Source of the DNA: Streptomyces amritsarensis
GTDB lineage: Bacteria; Actinomycetota; Actinomycetes; Streptomycetales; Streptomycetaceae
Length of the DNA: 64,000 nt
Assembly: GCF_001953875.1 (NCBI RefSeq)
Contig: NZ_MQUR01000002.1
Coordinates: 113,422-177,421, forward strand
Reading direction: 5' to 3'
Part shown: positions 41,001 through 49,838 of the stretch, in pieces
How positions within the stretch are numbered: the first letter of the stretch is position 1
Layout of the letters: each line of letters starts with the position of its first letter
Position numbers and translations under genes: made by a program
The notes under the pieces: generated by a model
Told to the model about the DNA's origin: nothing
Seen by the model: the letters and a program-made list of their open reading frames with translations, nothing else
Database searches by the model: none

Positions 41001-42026
41001 TCAGAGCCAGTTCTTGACGGTTTCGATCAGGCGGGCCGGGTCGGGGCCGACGGGTGTGACGTTGAGCATGGTGACGCCGGCCTCGCGGAAGGCCTCAACA
41101 CGCTCACGCACGTAGCCCTCGGGCCCGCACAGCGTCATCAGCTCGCAGAACTCGTCCGGCACGGCGGCAGCGGCGTCGCGCGTGCGTCCGGCGAGGTAGA
41201 GCTCCTGGATCTTCCGGGCCTCCTCCTCGTAGCCGTAGGCGACGGCGAGGTCGTTGTAGAAGTTCCTGCCGACCGCGCCCATGCCGCCGACGTACAGCGC
41301 GATCTGCGGACGCGCGCGTTCCCGTACGGCGGCCGCGTCCTCACCGATCGCGAGCAGGCCGCCCGCGACGGTCTGCAGGGGGCCGAGCTGCGGCGACCGC
41401 TCGGCCCTCCCCTCGGCGAGCGGGCCGCCCCACACGGCGGCGGCCTTCTCGGGAATGAAGAGCGTGGGCAGCCAGCCGTCCGCGATCTCGGCGGTCATCC
41501 GCACGTTGGCCGGACCGAGTGAGGCGATGTAGACGGGGATCGCCTCGCGCACGGGCCGGGTGAGGATCTTCAGCGGCTTGCCGAGCCCGCTGCCCTCCTC
41601 CGGCGGCAGCGGCATGTCCGTGATGCCGTGGTGGTCGATCGTCTCGCGGCGCCAGATGCGCCGGCACAGCCCGACCGTCTCCCTGGTGCGGCCGAGCGGC
41701 TTGTCGTACGGCTTCCCGTGCCAGCCCTCGACGACCTGCGGGCCGGAGGCGCCGAGGCCGAGGAGCGCCCGGCCGCCGGAGAGGGCGTCCAGGCCGGCGG
41801 CCGTCTGCGCGATCAGGCCGGGGGTGCGCGAGTAGACGTTCATGATCGCCGAGCCGATCTTCAGCCGCTCGGTGCGGGCGGCGAGGTAGCCCATGATCGT
41901 CGGGGAGTCGAAGCCCCATGCCTCCGCCACCCACACGGCGTCGAGGCCGGCGGACTCCAGCGCGGCCGCCTCGTCGGCGGCGCGGCGCGGGTCCCCGGCG
42001 TAGTCGAGCATCATCGACAGTTCCAT
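41001..42026 (-). CDS. LLM class F420-dependent oxidoreductase
   Basis: A 341-residue luciferase-like TIM barrel. It opens MELSMMLDYAGDPRRAADEAAALE, with VWVAEAWGFDSPTIMGYLA and LGASGPQVVEGW, typical of actinobacterial LLM-class enzymes predicted to use coenzyme F420. Substrate unknown; its location between a CoA-transferase and beta-oxidation genes suggests an acyl-CoA or lipid substrate. Its ATG shares one base with the CoA-transferase stop (TGATG), so they are coupled. Confidence 0.9.
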   Translation of the reverse strand: MELSMMLDYAGDPRRAADEAAALESAGLDAVWVAEAWGFDSPTIMGYLAARTERLKIGSAIMNVYSRTPGLIAQTAAGLDALSGGRALLGLGASGPQVVEGWHGKPYDKPLGRTRETVGLCRRIWRRETIDHHGITDMPLPPEEGSGLGKPLKILTRPVREAIPVYIASLGPANVRMTAEIADGWLPTLFIPEKAAAVWGGPLAEGRAERSPQLGPLQTVAGGLLAIGEDAAAVRERARPQIALYVGGMGAVGRNFYNDLAVAYGYEEEARKIQELYLAGRTRDAAAAVPDEFCELMTLCGPEGYVRERVEAFREAGVTMLNVTPVGPDPARLIETVKNWL

Positions 42027-43180
42027 CAGTCCTCCTTCGGGAGCAGGGCCGGTACGTCCCAGTCGGCGGCCACCGACTCGGTGTGGGCGCCCGGCCGGGC
42101 GGGGCCCGCGGTGACGGCGACCGGGGTCGCGGAGAACCTCGGCGCGGGGGCGGGCTGCACGATCCCGCCGAAGTCCGTGAAGGTGCCCCGGTCGGCGAGA
42201 TGGGGGTGGTGCGGGGCCTCGCGCAGCGACAGCACCGGGGCCACGCACGCGTCGGTGCCCTCGAAGACCGCCGTCCACTCCTCGCGCGTACGGGTCCGGA
42301 AGCGTGCGGCGACGGCCTCGCGCAGCTCGCCCCAGCGCGCGGCGTCCTTGCGGGCCGGCGCCCGGTCCGCGATGCCGAGGAGCTCGGTGAAGGTGTCGTA
42401 GAACTGCTGCTCCAGCGCGCCGACCGCCATGTACCCGCCGTCGGAGGTCTCGTAGGTGCCGTAGAAGGGGCAGCCGCCGTCGAGGAGGTTGGCACCGCGC
42501 CGGTCCTGCCAGCCGCCCGCCGCCATCATCCCGTGGATCATGGCGGTGAGGTGGGCGGTGCCGTCGACGATGGCCGCGTCGACGACCTGGCCGGTGCCGG
42601 TGGCCCGGGCGTGCTGGAGTGCGGCGAGCACGCCGATCACGAGGTAGAGCGAGCCTCCCGCGTAGTCCCCGACCAGGTTGGCCGGGACCGCCGGGGGCTC
42701 TCCCGGGTTGCCGATCATGCCGAGGGCACCGGTGACGGCGATGTAGGCGATGTCGTGGCCGGCGGTGTGCGCGAGCGGGCCCTCCTGGCCCCAGCCGGTC
42801 ATCCGTCCGTAGACGAGCTTGGGGTTGCGGGCGTGGCACGCGGCCGGGCCCACGCCGAGCCGCTCGGCGACCCCGGGGCGGAAGCCCTCGACGAGGACGT
42901 CGGCCCGCTCGACGAGGTCCAGGACGCGGGCGGGCCCGTCGGCGGACTTGAGGTCGACCAGCACGGAGCGCTTGCCGCGGTTGGTGATGTCGTAGGCGGG
43001 GTCGACCGCGAGCCCCCCGCCGCCGGGCCGGTCCACGCGTACGACGTCCGCCCCCAGGTCGGCGAGGAGCATGGCGGCGAACGGTCCGGGGCCGATGCCG
43101 GCCAGTTCGACGACGCGCACGCCGGCGAGCGGGCCGCGGCTGCCGCCGGCCGTCCCGGTCCCGTTCCCTGTCACTGCCAT
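42026..43180 (-). CDS. CaiB/BaiF family CoA-transferase (alpha-methylacyl-CoA racemase-like)
   Basis: A 384-residue class III CoA-transferase. It has GVRVVELAGIGPGPFAAMLLADLGADVVRV at the N terminus (CoA-binding fold), the catalytic Asp region near GHDIAYIAVTGALGMIGNPG and GDYAGGSLYLV, and EGFRPGVAERLGVGP. The GIGPGPFAAM segment and HDIAY are typical of alpha-methylacyl-CoA racemase (Mcr) rather than formyl-CoA transferase. It would epimerise methyl-branched acyl-CoAs for beta-oxidation. First gene of the leftward run. Start at 43178-43180. Confidence 0.9.
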   Translation of the reverse strand: MAVTGNGTGTAGGSRGPLAGVRVVELAGIGPGPFAAMLLADLGADVVRVDRPGGGGLAVDPAYDITNRGKRSVLVDLKSADGPARVLDLVERADVLVEGFRPGVAERLGVGPAACHARNPKLVYGRMTGWGQEGPLAHTAGHDIAYIAVTGALGMIGNPGEPPAVPANLVGDYAGGSLYLVIGVLAALQHARATGTGQVVDAAIVDGTAHLTAMIHGMMAAGGWQDRRGANLLDGGCPFYGTYETSDGGYMAVGALEQQFYDTFTELLGIADRAPARKDAARWGELREAVAARFRTRTREEWTAVFEGTDACVAPVLSLREAPHHPHLADRGTFTDFGGIVQPAPAPRFSATPVAVTAGPARPGAHTESVAADWDVPALLPKED

Positions 43181-43449
43181 CGAGCCCCCAGCGTCTGCGG
43201 TGTGGGTGGTGTGCCTGGTGTGCGACTGTGTGACACAACTGATGTAACACCGGTGATGCTAGGAACGTGTTCCACCGAGCACAAGCCCCCGTGCCGGGCT
43301 CCGCCCGGATCGGCCGACCCACGCCGGTCCGCCCCTGCGGGAAGTACGGGAGTTCCCAGGCCCACCCCCCTGATAGATCCTCCCGCGGCTATGTACTCTG
43401 AACGAGCTTTCGAGTCGATCAAGCGTTCAATCAGATAAGTGGGGGATCG
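43181..43449. promoter_or_regulatory. Divergent gap between the CoA-transferase and PKD-protein genes
   Basis: No gene. An AT-richer patch at about 43225-43260 contains TGTGTGACACA followed by GATGTAACACC, which looks like imperfect half-sites of a TetR-type operator in front of the leftward fatty-acid genes. A second AT-richer stretch at about 43395-43440 precedes the rightward secreted protein. GGGGG at 43441-43445 is its ribosome site. Confidence 0.4.
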
Positions 43450-45123
43450 GTGCGCCGTCGCCGTCTTGTAATTTCCGCTGCCGCCATCGCGGCGGGCGTT
43501 GGCCTCATCCCGGGCGTGGCCCAGGCCGACCCGGCCAAGCCCGACGCACGGGGCACCACCGCACCGGACCTGGAACTGGACCTCGCCAAGGATGCGAAGT
43601 CCAAGAGCAACACCTTCACCAGCCCGGCGGACCGCACGGTCCGCAAGGCCGCCCCGTCCGCCAAGACCGGAGCGGCCGCGGCGCAGTCCGTCGCCTCCGC
43701 CAACCCGGACCTCGCGATCGGACTGACCGCCTACGGCGTCACGGCGCACGGCGCCGAGGTGGACACCACCATCACCAGCGTGGACACCCCGCTCAAGGTC
43801 ACCATCGACTGGGGCGACGGGAAGTCGGACGTCTTCGACGCCTACGGCTCCGACAGCCGGACCACGGCCCACACCTACGCCGAGGTCGGCTCCTACACGG
43901 TCAAGGTCACCGTGGTGGACGACGCGAACGCCGTCTCGGCCGTCAACGAGGTCGTCTTCGTCACCGTCGGCGCGGACTTCACCCCGTACGCCCCCACCCG
44001 TCTGCTGGACACCCGCAACGGGACCGGCGCGCCGGTGGGCATGGTCCAGCCGTACAGCTCGACCCGCGTGAAGGTCGGCGGCAACGGCGGGATCCCCGCC
44101 GGCGTCACCGCCGTGGTCCTCAACATCACGGTCACCAACACCTCCGCCGAGGGCCACGTCACCGCCTTCCCCGAGGGCACCGAGCGTCCGACCACGTCGA
44201 ACGTCAACTACAAGGCCCGCCAGAGCGTCCCGAACCTGGTCATCGTCAAGGTCGGCAAGAACGGCTACGTCGAGATCGCCAACCGCGGCGGTGCTCCGGT
44301 CGACCTGATCGCCGACGTCACCGGCTACTTCTCCAAGACCGCGTCCAGCGGTTACACGCCGGTCACCCCGTCCCGCTTCGTCGACACCCGCGAGGGCCTC
44401 GGCACGGTGAAGGGCCAGCTCGGCGGCCGCAAGACCTTCTCCACCCAGATCAGCGGCCTGCGCGGGGTGCCCCAGGGCATCAGCGCCGTGGCGCTGAACG
44501 TGACGGTCACCAACCCGAGGGAAGCCGGCCACCTGTCGGTCTTCCCGGCCGGCGGCGCCACCCCGACCGCGTCCAACCTGAACTTCACCCCGGGCCAGAC
44601 CATCGCGAACTCGGTGATCGTCCCCGTCAGCGGGGACGGCAGGATCAGCGTCTTCAACGGCGCCTGGGCGGGCACCGATGTCGTCGTCGACGTCGTCGGC
44701 TACTACAGCGCCGACAGCAAGGGCGCCTTCCGGCCGCTCTCGCCCGAGCGCCTGGTGGACACCCGCGACCCGCAGGACCCGGTCTACGGGAAGCTGTGGG
44801 GCCAGAGCTACATCTACATGCCGATGTCCTTCGACGACCCGAGCATCACGGGCTTCGTGCTGAACACCACGGTCACCAACCCGGAGGGCGACGGGTACCT
44901 CACGGTCACCCCGGACCCGAACTCGCTCGACGACTACATCAACGACACGCAGAGCTGGCCGACGCCGCCGAACTCCTCGAACCTGAACTGGACGAAGGGC
45001 GCCACCGTCCCGAACCTGGTCCAGGCGAGCACCGGCGACAACGGCATCATCGACCTCTGGAACCGGGGCTGGGACGACGTCGACCTGATCGTCGACCTCT
45101 TCGGCCTGTACCAGCAGGACTGA
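43450..45123 (+). CDS. Secreted PKD-domain protein with three beta-rich repeat modules
   Basis: A 557-residue exported protein. It has a signal peptide (RRRRLVISAAAIAAGVGLIP, cleavage after VAQA), a linker, and a PKD-like domain at about residues 75-165 (VTIDWGDGKSDVFDAYG; HTYAEVGSYTVKVTVVDD). Three repeats of about 110-130 residues follow, each starting P-x-R-L/F-V/L-DTR and ending in G-Y/LY-like text (DVTGYFS; DVVGYYS; DLFGLYQQD). These modules occur in actinobacterial secreted proteins of unknown function. The GTG at 43450 follows GGGGA. No wall-sorting motif is seen, so it is probably released or loosely bound. Confidence 0.85.
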   Translation: MRRRRLVISAAAIAAGVGLIPGVAQADPAKPDARGTTAPDLELDLAKDAKSKSNTFTSPADRTVRKAAPSAKTGAAAAQSVASANPDLAIGLTAYGVTAHGAEVDTTITSVDTPLKVTIDWGDGKSDVFDAYGSDSRTTAHTYAEVGSYTVKVTVVDDANAVSAVNEVVFVTVGADFTPYAPTRLLDTRNGTGAPVGMVQPYSSTRVKVGGNGGIPAGVTAVVLNITVTNTSAEGHVTAFPEGTERPTTSNVNYKARQSVPNLVIVKVGKNGYVEIANRGGAPVDLIADVTGYFSKTASSGYTPVTPSRFVDTREGLGTVKGQLGGRKTFSTQISGLRGVPQGISAVALNVTVTNPREAGHLSVFPAGGATPTASNLNFTPGQTIANSVIVPVSGDGRISVFNGAWAGTDVVVDVVGYYSADSKGAFRPLSPERLVDTRDPQDPVYGKLWGQSYIYMPMSFDDPSITGFVLNTTVTNPEGDGYLTVTPDPNSLDDYINDTQSWPTPPNSSNLNWTKGATVPNLVQASTGDNGIIDLWNRGWDDVDLIVDLFGLYQQD

Positions 45124-45143
45124 TCCACCGGCAGGTGGACCCC

Positions 45144-45187
45144 ACGGCGCCCCGGGCGCGGCCGCACGGCCGTACCCGGGGCGCCGT
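45144..45187. terminator. Terminator hairpin after the PKD-protein gene
   Basis: A perfect 13-bp stem, ACGGCGCCCCGGG (45144-45156) and CCCGGGGCGCCGT (45175-45187). Its 18-nt loop holds a smaller GGCCG/CGGCC hairpin. Begins about 20 bp after the stop codon. Confidence 0.85.
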
Positions 45188-45349
45188 CGTCGTGACGGAC
45201 CGTCCGGCTCTCCGCCGCATCCGCCCGGCAGCCGTCCTGCACCCGACCGGCACCCGTCCGACGGCAGCCCGACCGGCACCTGCCGGCGCGGACGCCTGAG
45301 CCCCGCGCTAGCCTCGGCCACCCACCACACCCCACTCGGAGGAGCTCTC

Positions 45350-46549
45350 ATGAACGCAGGGGTCCCGCAGGCCCGACCCGAACGGGCCTACGACGTCGTG
45401 CTCTTCGGCGCCACCGGGTTCGTGGGCGCACTGACCGCCGAGTACCTCGCCGCGCACGCCCCCGCCGGGTGCCGGTGGGCCCTCGCAGGCCGGGACCCCG
45501 CGAAGCTGGAGCGACTGCGCGAGCGGCTGGCCGCGATCGACCCCGCGTTGGCCGCGCTGCCGCTGCTGCGCGCCGACGCCCAGGACCCCGCCGCCGTACG
45601 CGAACTGGCCGCGTCCACCCGGGTGCTGGCCACGACCGTGGGACCGTACGTCTGGTACGGGGCCGGGCTCGTGGCCGCCTGCGCCGAGGCGGGCACGGAC
45701 TACGTGGACCTCACCGGCGAGCCGGAGTTCGTGGACCGCATGTACGTGGAGCACGACGCGCGGGCCCGCGAGAGCGGCGCCCGGCTCGTGCACGCCTGCG
45801 GCTTCGACTCGATCCCGGCCGACCTCGGCGCGTACTTCACGGTCCGGCAGCTGCCGGAGGGGGTGCCGCTGACGGTCGACGGGTTCATGCGGTCCAACGC
45901 CTTCTTCTCCGGCGGGACCCTGGCCTCCGCGCTGACCGCGCTGGGCCGCGGCCCCCAGACCCTGGCGGCCGCGCACGCCCGCCGCCTGCACGAGCCCCGA
46001 CTGCTGGGGCGGCGGGCGCGCGGGCCGCTGGGCGTGCCGCGGTTCAGCCGTGAGACCGGCACCTGGGCGCTTCCGCTGCCCTCGCTGGACCCGCGGATCG
46101 TGACCCGGTCGGCGGCCGCGCTGGAGCGCTACGGCCCGGACTTCCGCTACCGGCACTACGCCTCCGTCAAGCACCTGCCCGTCGCGCTGGGCGGTACGGC
46201 GGCGGTGGGCGCGACGGCGGCCCTGGCCCAGGTGCCCCCGGCCCGGCGGTGGCTCATGAACCGCTGGGAGCCCGGCCGGGGGCCGGACGCGGAGCGGCGG
46301 GCGCGCAGCTGGTTCACCGTGCGGTTCGTGGGCGAGGGCGGCGGCCGGCGCGTGCTCACCGAGGTGGCGGGCGGCGACCCGGGCTACGGCGAGACCGCGA
46401 AGATGCTGGCGGAGTCGGCGCTGTGCCTGGCCCATGACGCCCTGCCGGAGTCCTCGGGGCAGGTGACGACAGCGGTGGCGATGGGCGACGCCCTCATCCA
46501 CCGCCTGCAGAAGGCGGGGATCACCTTCCGGGTGGCCGACGCCCGCTGA
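45350..46549 (+). CDS. Saccharopine dehydrogenase family protein (trans-acting enoyl reductase-like)
   Basis: A 399-residue Rossmann-fold protein opening YDVVLFGATGFVGALTAEYLA (NAD(P)-binding) and with the family pattern CAEAGTDYVDLTGEPEFVDRM and CGFDSIPADLGAYFTV. Mycobacterial relatives act as trans-enoyl reductases in polyketide-derived lipid synthesis or as membrane oxidoreductases. A hydrophobic stretch about 285-300 may be membrane-associated. ATG 45350 has GGAGGA upstream. It converges with nfi, 15 bp apart. Substrate unknown. Confidence 0.88.
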   Translation: MNAGVPQARPERAYDVVLFGATGFVGALTAEYLAAHAPAGCRWALAGRDPAKLERLRERLAAIDPALAALPLLRADAQDPAAVRELAASTRVLATTVGPYVWYGAGLVAACAEAGTDYVDLTGEPEFVDRMYVEHDARARESGARLVHACGFDSIPADLGAYFTVRQLPEGVPLTVDGFMRSNAFFSGGTLASALTALGRGPQTLAAAHARRLHEPRLLGRRARGPLGVPRFSRETGTWALPLPSLDPRIVTRSAAALERYGPDFRYRHYASVKHLPVALGGTAAVGATAALAQVPPARRWLMNRWEPGRGPDAERRARSWFTVRFVGEGGGRRVLTEVAGGDPGYGETAKMLAESALCLAHDALPESSGQVTTAVAMGDALIHRLQKAGITFRVADAR

Positions 46550-46564
46550 CGGACCGGCTCGGGC

Positions 46565-47242
46565 TCAGGAGGCCTCCCGCAGCGCCCGGCGGCACAGCGA
46601 GTCGGCGTGGCGGGTGGTCTCCGGGATCCGGAAGCGAGGGCTCAGGGCCAGGGCGTGGGCGCAGGCGTTGTCGAGCGACACCTTGTGCCCGACGGAGACG
46701 TACACCGGCTTGATCGCGTCCTGGGTGCGCAGCGCCCGCCCGACCTCGGCCCCGTCGGCGGCGAGCAGTGCGCAGGCGTCGCCCCGCCGGGTGCCCGGCT
46801 CCTCGTAGGTGAAGGTGAACGGGTTCTTCGCGACGCCGATGGAGGGGAGCCCGGTGACCACGCCGAGGTGGCACGCCAGGCCGAAGCCTCGGGGGTGGGC
46901 GAGGCCGTAGCCGTCGCAGACCACGAGGCCCGGCTCGGCGGTCAGGGCGTCGAGCGCGTCCAGCACGGTCGGCAGCTCGCGGAAGGCGAGCAGCCCCGGC
47001 ACGTAGGGGAAGCTCACGTGCCCGACTGCGGTGGCCTCCTCGACGACCTCCAGGGTGGCGGCGTCGAGCACCACGGCCGCGGCGGCGACCAGGTCACGCG
47101 AGTCGTCGTAGGCGACGTCCACGCCGGCCACGAGCCCGCGGCCGGGCGGGGGGCCGGGCTCGTCGAGCACGACGTGATGGCGCAGTTCGTCCTGTATCGC
47201 CCGGGCCTCGGCCTCGTCGGCGGGGGTCTTCACACTCGTCAT
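46565..47242 (-). CDS. nfi: Endonuclease V (deoxyinosine 3' endonuclease)
   Basis: A 225-residue enzyme with endonuclease V hallmarks: catalytic Asp in VAGVDVAYDD, the strand-separation wedge FPYVPGLLAFRE (with catalytic Glu), DGYGLAHPRGFGLACHLG, and the GVAKNPF element. It nicks DNA one base 3' of hypoxanthine to start repair of deaminated adenine. The ATG at 47240-47242 is 26 bp from the divergent YciI gene. Confidence 0.94.
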   Translation of the reverse strand: MTSVKTPADEAEARAIQDELRHHVVLDEPGPPPGRGLVAGVDVAYDDSRDLVAAAAVVLDAATLEVVEEATAVGHVSFPYVPGLLAFRELPTVLDALDALTAEPGLVVCDGYGLAHPRGFGLACHLGVVTGLPSIGVAKNPFTFTYEEPGTRRGDACALLAADGAEVGRALRTQDAIKPVYVSVGHKVSLDNACAHALALSPRFRIPETTRHADSLCRRALREAS

Positions 47243-47268
47243 GATGGACCGAGAGTAACCTGACGATC

Positions 47269-47568
47269 ATGTTTGTCATGGAGCTCACCTACACCGCGCC
47301 CGTCGAGGCCGTCGAGGACGAGATGGACGCCCACATCGCCTGGCTGGACGGCTACTACGCCGCCGGCGTGTTCCTGGCGTCGGGGCGCAAGGTCCCGCGC
47401 GACGGGGGCGTCATCCTGGCCGCGGGGGTGTCCCGGGCCGAGGTCGAGAAGATCGCGGCCGAGGACCCCTTCTCGGTCGCGGGCGTCTGCGCCTACCGCA
47501 TCACCGAGTTCATGGCCACGAGGACCTCGGCGGACCTGTCGGCGGTCCGGGAGAACCCGGTCACCTGA
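47269..47568 (+). CDS. YciI family protein
   Basis: A 99-residue ferredoxin-like alpha/beta protein with the YciI-type His-Asp pair in DAHIAWLDGYYAAGVFLASGR and the C-terminal DPFSVAGVCAYRITEF. YciI domains have possible dehydrochlorinase-type activity but no firm function. ATG 47269; a second ATG four codons on is possible. Divergent from nfi. Confidence 0.9.
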   Translation: MFVMELTYTAPVEAVEDEMDAHIAWLDGYYAAGVFLASGRKVPRDGGVILAAGVSRAEVEKIAAEDPFSVAGVCAYRITEFMATRTSADLSAVRENPVT

Positions 47569-47569
47569 A

Positions 47570-47611
47570 CCGTCCCGTTCGGATCTGCCGGGGAAGATCC
47601 GAACGAGACGG
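47570..47611. terminator. Bidirectional hairpin between the YciI and BNR genes
   Basis: CGTTCGGATCT (47576-47586) and AGATCCGAACG (47595-47605) pair perfectly over 11 bp with an 8-nt loop. A further six pairs (CCGTCC/AGACGG) extend the stem with one mismatch. It serves the two converging genes. Confidence 0.8.
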
Positions 47612-47656
47612 CCCGCCCTGGCGGCCCTCGCCGGGCGGGGACGGCACGGCCGCGGG

Positions 47657-48745
47657 TCAGCGGCGTTCCAGGCGTGCCACCCGGCCCTTCTCCCCCGCCG
47701 CCCAGCAGCCCGTGTCGGCGGCGCAGTCGACCGTGTCGAAGGATCCCGCGTCCAGCGGCCGCCAGCTGCGGCCCCCGTCCGTGGTCACGTCCGTTCCCGT
47801 GGGCCCGACCGCGAGCGCCGTCCCCGCGCTGTACGGGTACCAGGCCGCGCCGGACCGGTAGGCCGGCGGCGGCGTCGCGGCCTGGCGCCAGGTGCGTCCG
47901 CCGTCCGCGGACACCGCAGCGGCCTGCGGGGAGGCCTGCCCGGTGCGGTAGTCGCCGCCCACGGCGATGCCCCTCGCACGGTCCCGGAAGGCGAGGGCGA
48001 AGACCCCGCGTGCGGGATCTCCCGCCGGAAGGGTGGATTCGGCCACCCGCCAGGTCCGGCCGCGGTCCGCGGAGTGCAGGACCCGTGCGCTCGCGCCGCC
48101 GCCGGTGGCCAGCCAGACGTCGCGCGGCCCGGCGCTGACCAGGCACTGGCCGCTCGCCGCGAAGCCCGCCTCACCGGGCAGCGCCTCGGGCATGCCCTCG
48201 CCGGGCAGCACCCGCCAGTGGCGGCCGCCGTCGTCCGTGGCCAGGATGCGGAACCTGCCGTCCACCGGGTCGCTCATGGCCAGCCCGTGCCGGGCGTCGA
48301 AGAACGTGAGGCAGTCGTAGAAGGCGCGCGGGTCGGGGTTGCGGAAGGTCTCCGTCCAGGTGGCGCCGCCGTCGTCGGTGCGCAGCACCCGGGAGGCCTC
48401 GCCCTCGCCGATGGACAGGGCCACCGCGCGGCGTGCGTCGAAGGCCTCGATGTCGCGCAGCTCCAGTTGGTCCGCGACCGCGCCGGGCGGGGAGACGTCC
48501 TGCCAGCTGCGGCCTCCGTCGAGCGTGCGCAGCACGGTCCCCTTGGAGCCCGCGACCCAGGCCGTGGTCCGGCTGACCGCGGCGAGTCCCCGGAAGCGGG
48601 CGGTCTGCCCGGTGTCCTTGAGGGACCAGCCGGCCGCGCGTAAGTCCGGTCCGGGGCCCCGCTCTTCGGCGTGCGCGGGGCCCGCGAGCACCCCGGCCGC
48701 CAGTATTGCCGCGCACATGCCAATTCCAACATCCAGACGTCTCAT
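47657..48745 (-). CDS. Secreted BNR/Asp-box (YCF48-like) beta-propeller protein
   Basis: A 362-residue exported protein with signal peptide (LDVGIGMCAAILAAGVLAGP, cleavage near AHAEE) and a beta-propeller with Asp-box turns: LDGGRSWQD, DDGGATWTE, DDGGRHWRV, ADRGRTWRV, ADGGRTWRQ, TDGGRSWRP. Asp-box propellers occur in sialidases and in YCF48-like photosystem factors; the catalytic residues of sialidases are not apparent, so it is probably structural or binding. Ends at 47657 close to a shared terminator. Function unknown. Confidence 0.85.
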   Translation of the reverse strand: MRRLDVGIGMCAAILAAGVLAGPAHAEERGPGPDLRAAGWSLKDTGQTARFRGLAAVSRTTAWVAGSKGTVLRTLDGGRSWQDVSPPGAVADQLELRDIEAFDARRAVALSIGEGEASRVLRTDDGGATWTETFRNPDPRAFYDCLTFFDARHGLAMSDPVDGRFRILATDDGGRHWRVLPGEGMPEALPGEAGFAASGQCLVSAGPRDVWLATGGGASARVLHSADRGRTWRVAESTLPAGDPARGVFALAFRDRARGIAVGGDYRTGQASPQAAAVSADGGRTWRQAATPPPAYRSGAAWYPYSAGTALAVGPTGTDVTTDGGRSWRPLDAGSFDTVDCAADTGCWAAGEKGRVARLERR

Positions 48746-49099
48746 GGCGCCGGAAGCTAACGCACCTGCGGATCCGCCGTCCAGAGGGCCTCACCGCCGC
48801 TCCCCGCCCGCCGGCCGCCCGGGTCCGCACCGGCGCTCCGGCGACCGCGCGTTGCGCCTCTGGAGTGAGCGACAACCGGCCCTTCTGAAGAGCCCGCGGC
48901 CCCGGCGCGGGGCAGCACCCCGCCTTCGCGCACTTCCGCCCACACGGTCACTCTGTGCGATCACACAGGCGGGTTCCGGCCAGTCGGTGACACAGCTCAC
49001 GCGAACGCCCATGCACGGATTTGCCGATTCCGGCGTCTATCGGGTTGCCGGGCCCCACCCCCGCCGTCCGGCAGCAGATCCGCCGTAAGGGAGTGAGCC
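48746..49099. promoter_or_regulatory. Divergent gap with an imperfect palindrome (48953-48968)
   Basis: About 350 bp between the BNR and SsgA-like genes, without a gene. CTGTGCGATCACACAG at 48953-48968 is a near-perfect 16-bp palindrome with one mismatched pair, resembling Crp-family half-sites. It lies about 135 bp upstream of the SsgA-like start. AAGGGAG at about 49087-49093 is the ribosome site for that gene. Confidence 0.5.
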
Positions 49100-49516
49100 T
49101 TGATCACTGTCATCGAGCAGGCCGCGCAGGCCCGTCTGGTCGCAACCGCGCCGAAGGTCGAGACCGTTCCCGTCACCCTCTGTTACGACCGGGCGGATCC
49201 GTTCGCCGTGCGCATGGCCTTCCCCGCGCCGGCCACGCTGGAAGGCGTCGCGGTCTCGTGGACCTTCTCGCGCGAGCTGCTGGAATCCGGGCTGGACCGC
49301 CCGTCCGGGTGCGGCGATGTGCGCGTACGGCCGTACGACGGGGACCGGACCACGATCGAGTTCCACGCGGTGGAGGGCGTCGCGATCGTCCTGATGCTGA
49401 CGGCCGAGCTGCACAGGTTCCTGGAGCGGGCCGCGGCCGTGGTCCCGCCCGGTCTGGAGCACCTCTACCTCGACATGGACCACAGCCTGGCCGAGCTGAT
49501 GCGCGACACCTGCTGA
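49100..49516 (+). CDS. SsgA-like (SALP) sporulation/cell division protein
   Basis: A 138-residue SsgA-family protein: CYDRADPFAVRMAFPAPA, VSWTFSRELLESGLDRPSG, DVRVRPYDGDRTTIEFHA, and LYLDMDHSLAELMRDTC. SALPs occur in sporulating actinomycetes and guide septum placement and cell-wall assembly. Sequence and position (near an ABC-F gene) suggest SsgD, but SALP paralogues are close, so no symbol is given. The start is TTG at 49100 with AAGGGAG about 7 nt upstream; no ATG or GTG is available in frame. Confidence 0.9.
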   Translation: MITVIEQAAQARLVATAPKVETVPVTLCYDRADPFAVRMAFPAPATLEGVAVSWTFSRELLESGLDRPSGCGDVRVRPYDGDRTTIEFHAVEGVAIVLMLTAELHRFLERAAAVVPPGLEHLYLDMDHSLAELMRDTC

Positions 49517-49568
49517 TCCACCCCGCCGTAAATCGATTGCGGGCGGCCGGGGGCCGCCCGTAGCTTCG

Positions 49569-49838
49569 TTGACGCCCCATCGCCGTCGAACGGAGCAGGA
49601 CGTTGCTCTTCTGAGGTCCGAGACACCGACCAGCGCGACCACCCCGGTCACCCGCGGCCACCGCGGTCACCGCGGCCGTCGAGACCCCGTGATCCCCGCC
49701 ATCGCGGCCATCACGGCCCTCACGGCCCTCACGGCCCTCACGGCCACGGTCGCCGTCACTGCCGCGATCGCGTTCGCGATCCGAGCGTCGGCTGTCTCCC
49801 CGCGTTGCACGCACCATCCACGCAACCTGGAGGCCTCC
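49569..49838 (+). other. Repeat-rich leader upstream of the second ABC-F gene
   Basis: A 270-bp stretch after a TTG at 49569 remains open in the ABC-F frame. It contains about four tandem ACGGCCCTC units (about 49713-49745) and a perfect hairpin GATCGCG (49766-49772) / CGCGATC (49775-49781). If translated it would give a hydrophobic Ala/Thr/Val stretch, which no ABC-F protein needs. An untranslated regulatory leader is more likely, as ABC-F resistance genes often have attenuating leaders. Confidence 0.45.

Noticed and set aside
49569..49838. 90-residue N-terminal extension of the second ABC-F protein
   Set aside because: A strong CCTGGAGG site stands before ATG 49839 and ABC-F proteins begin at that point.
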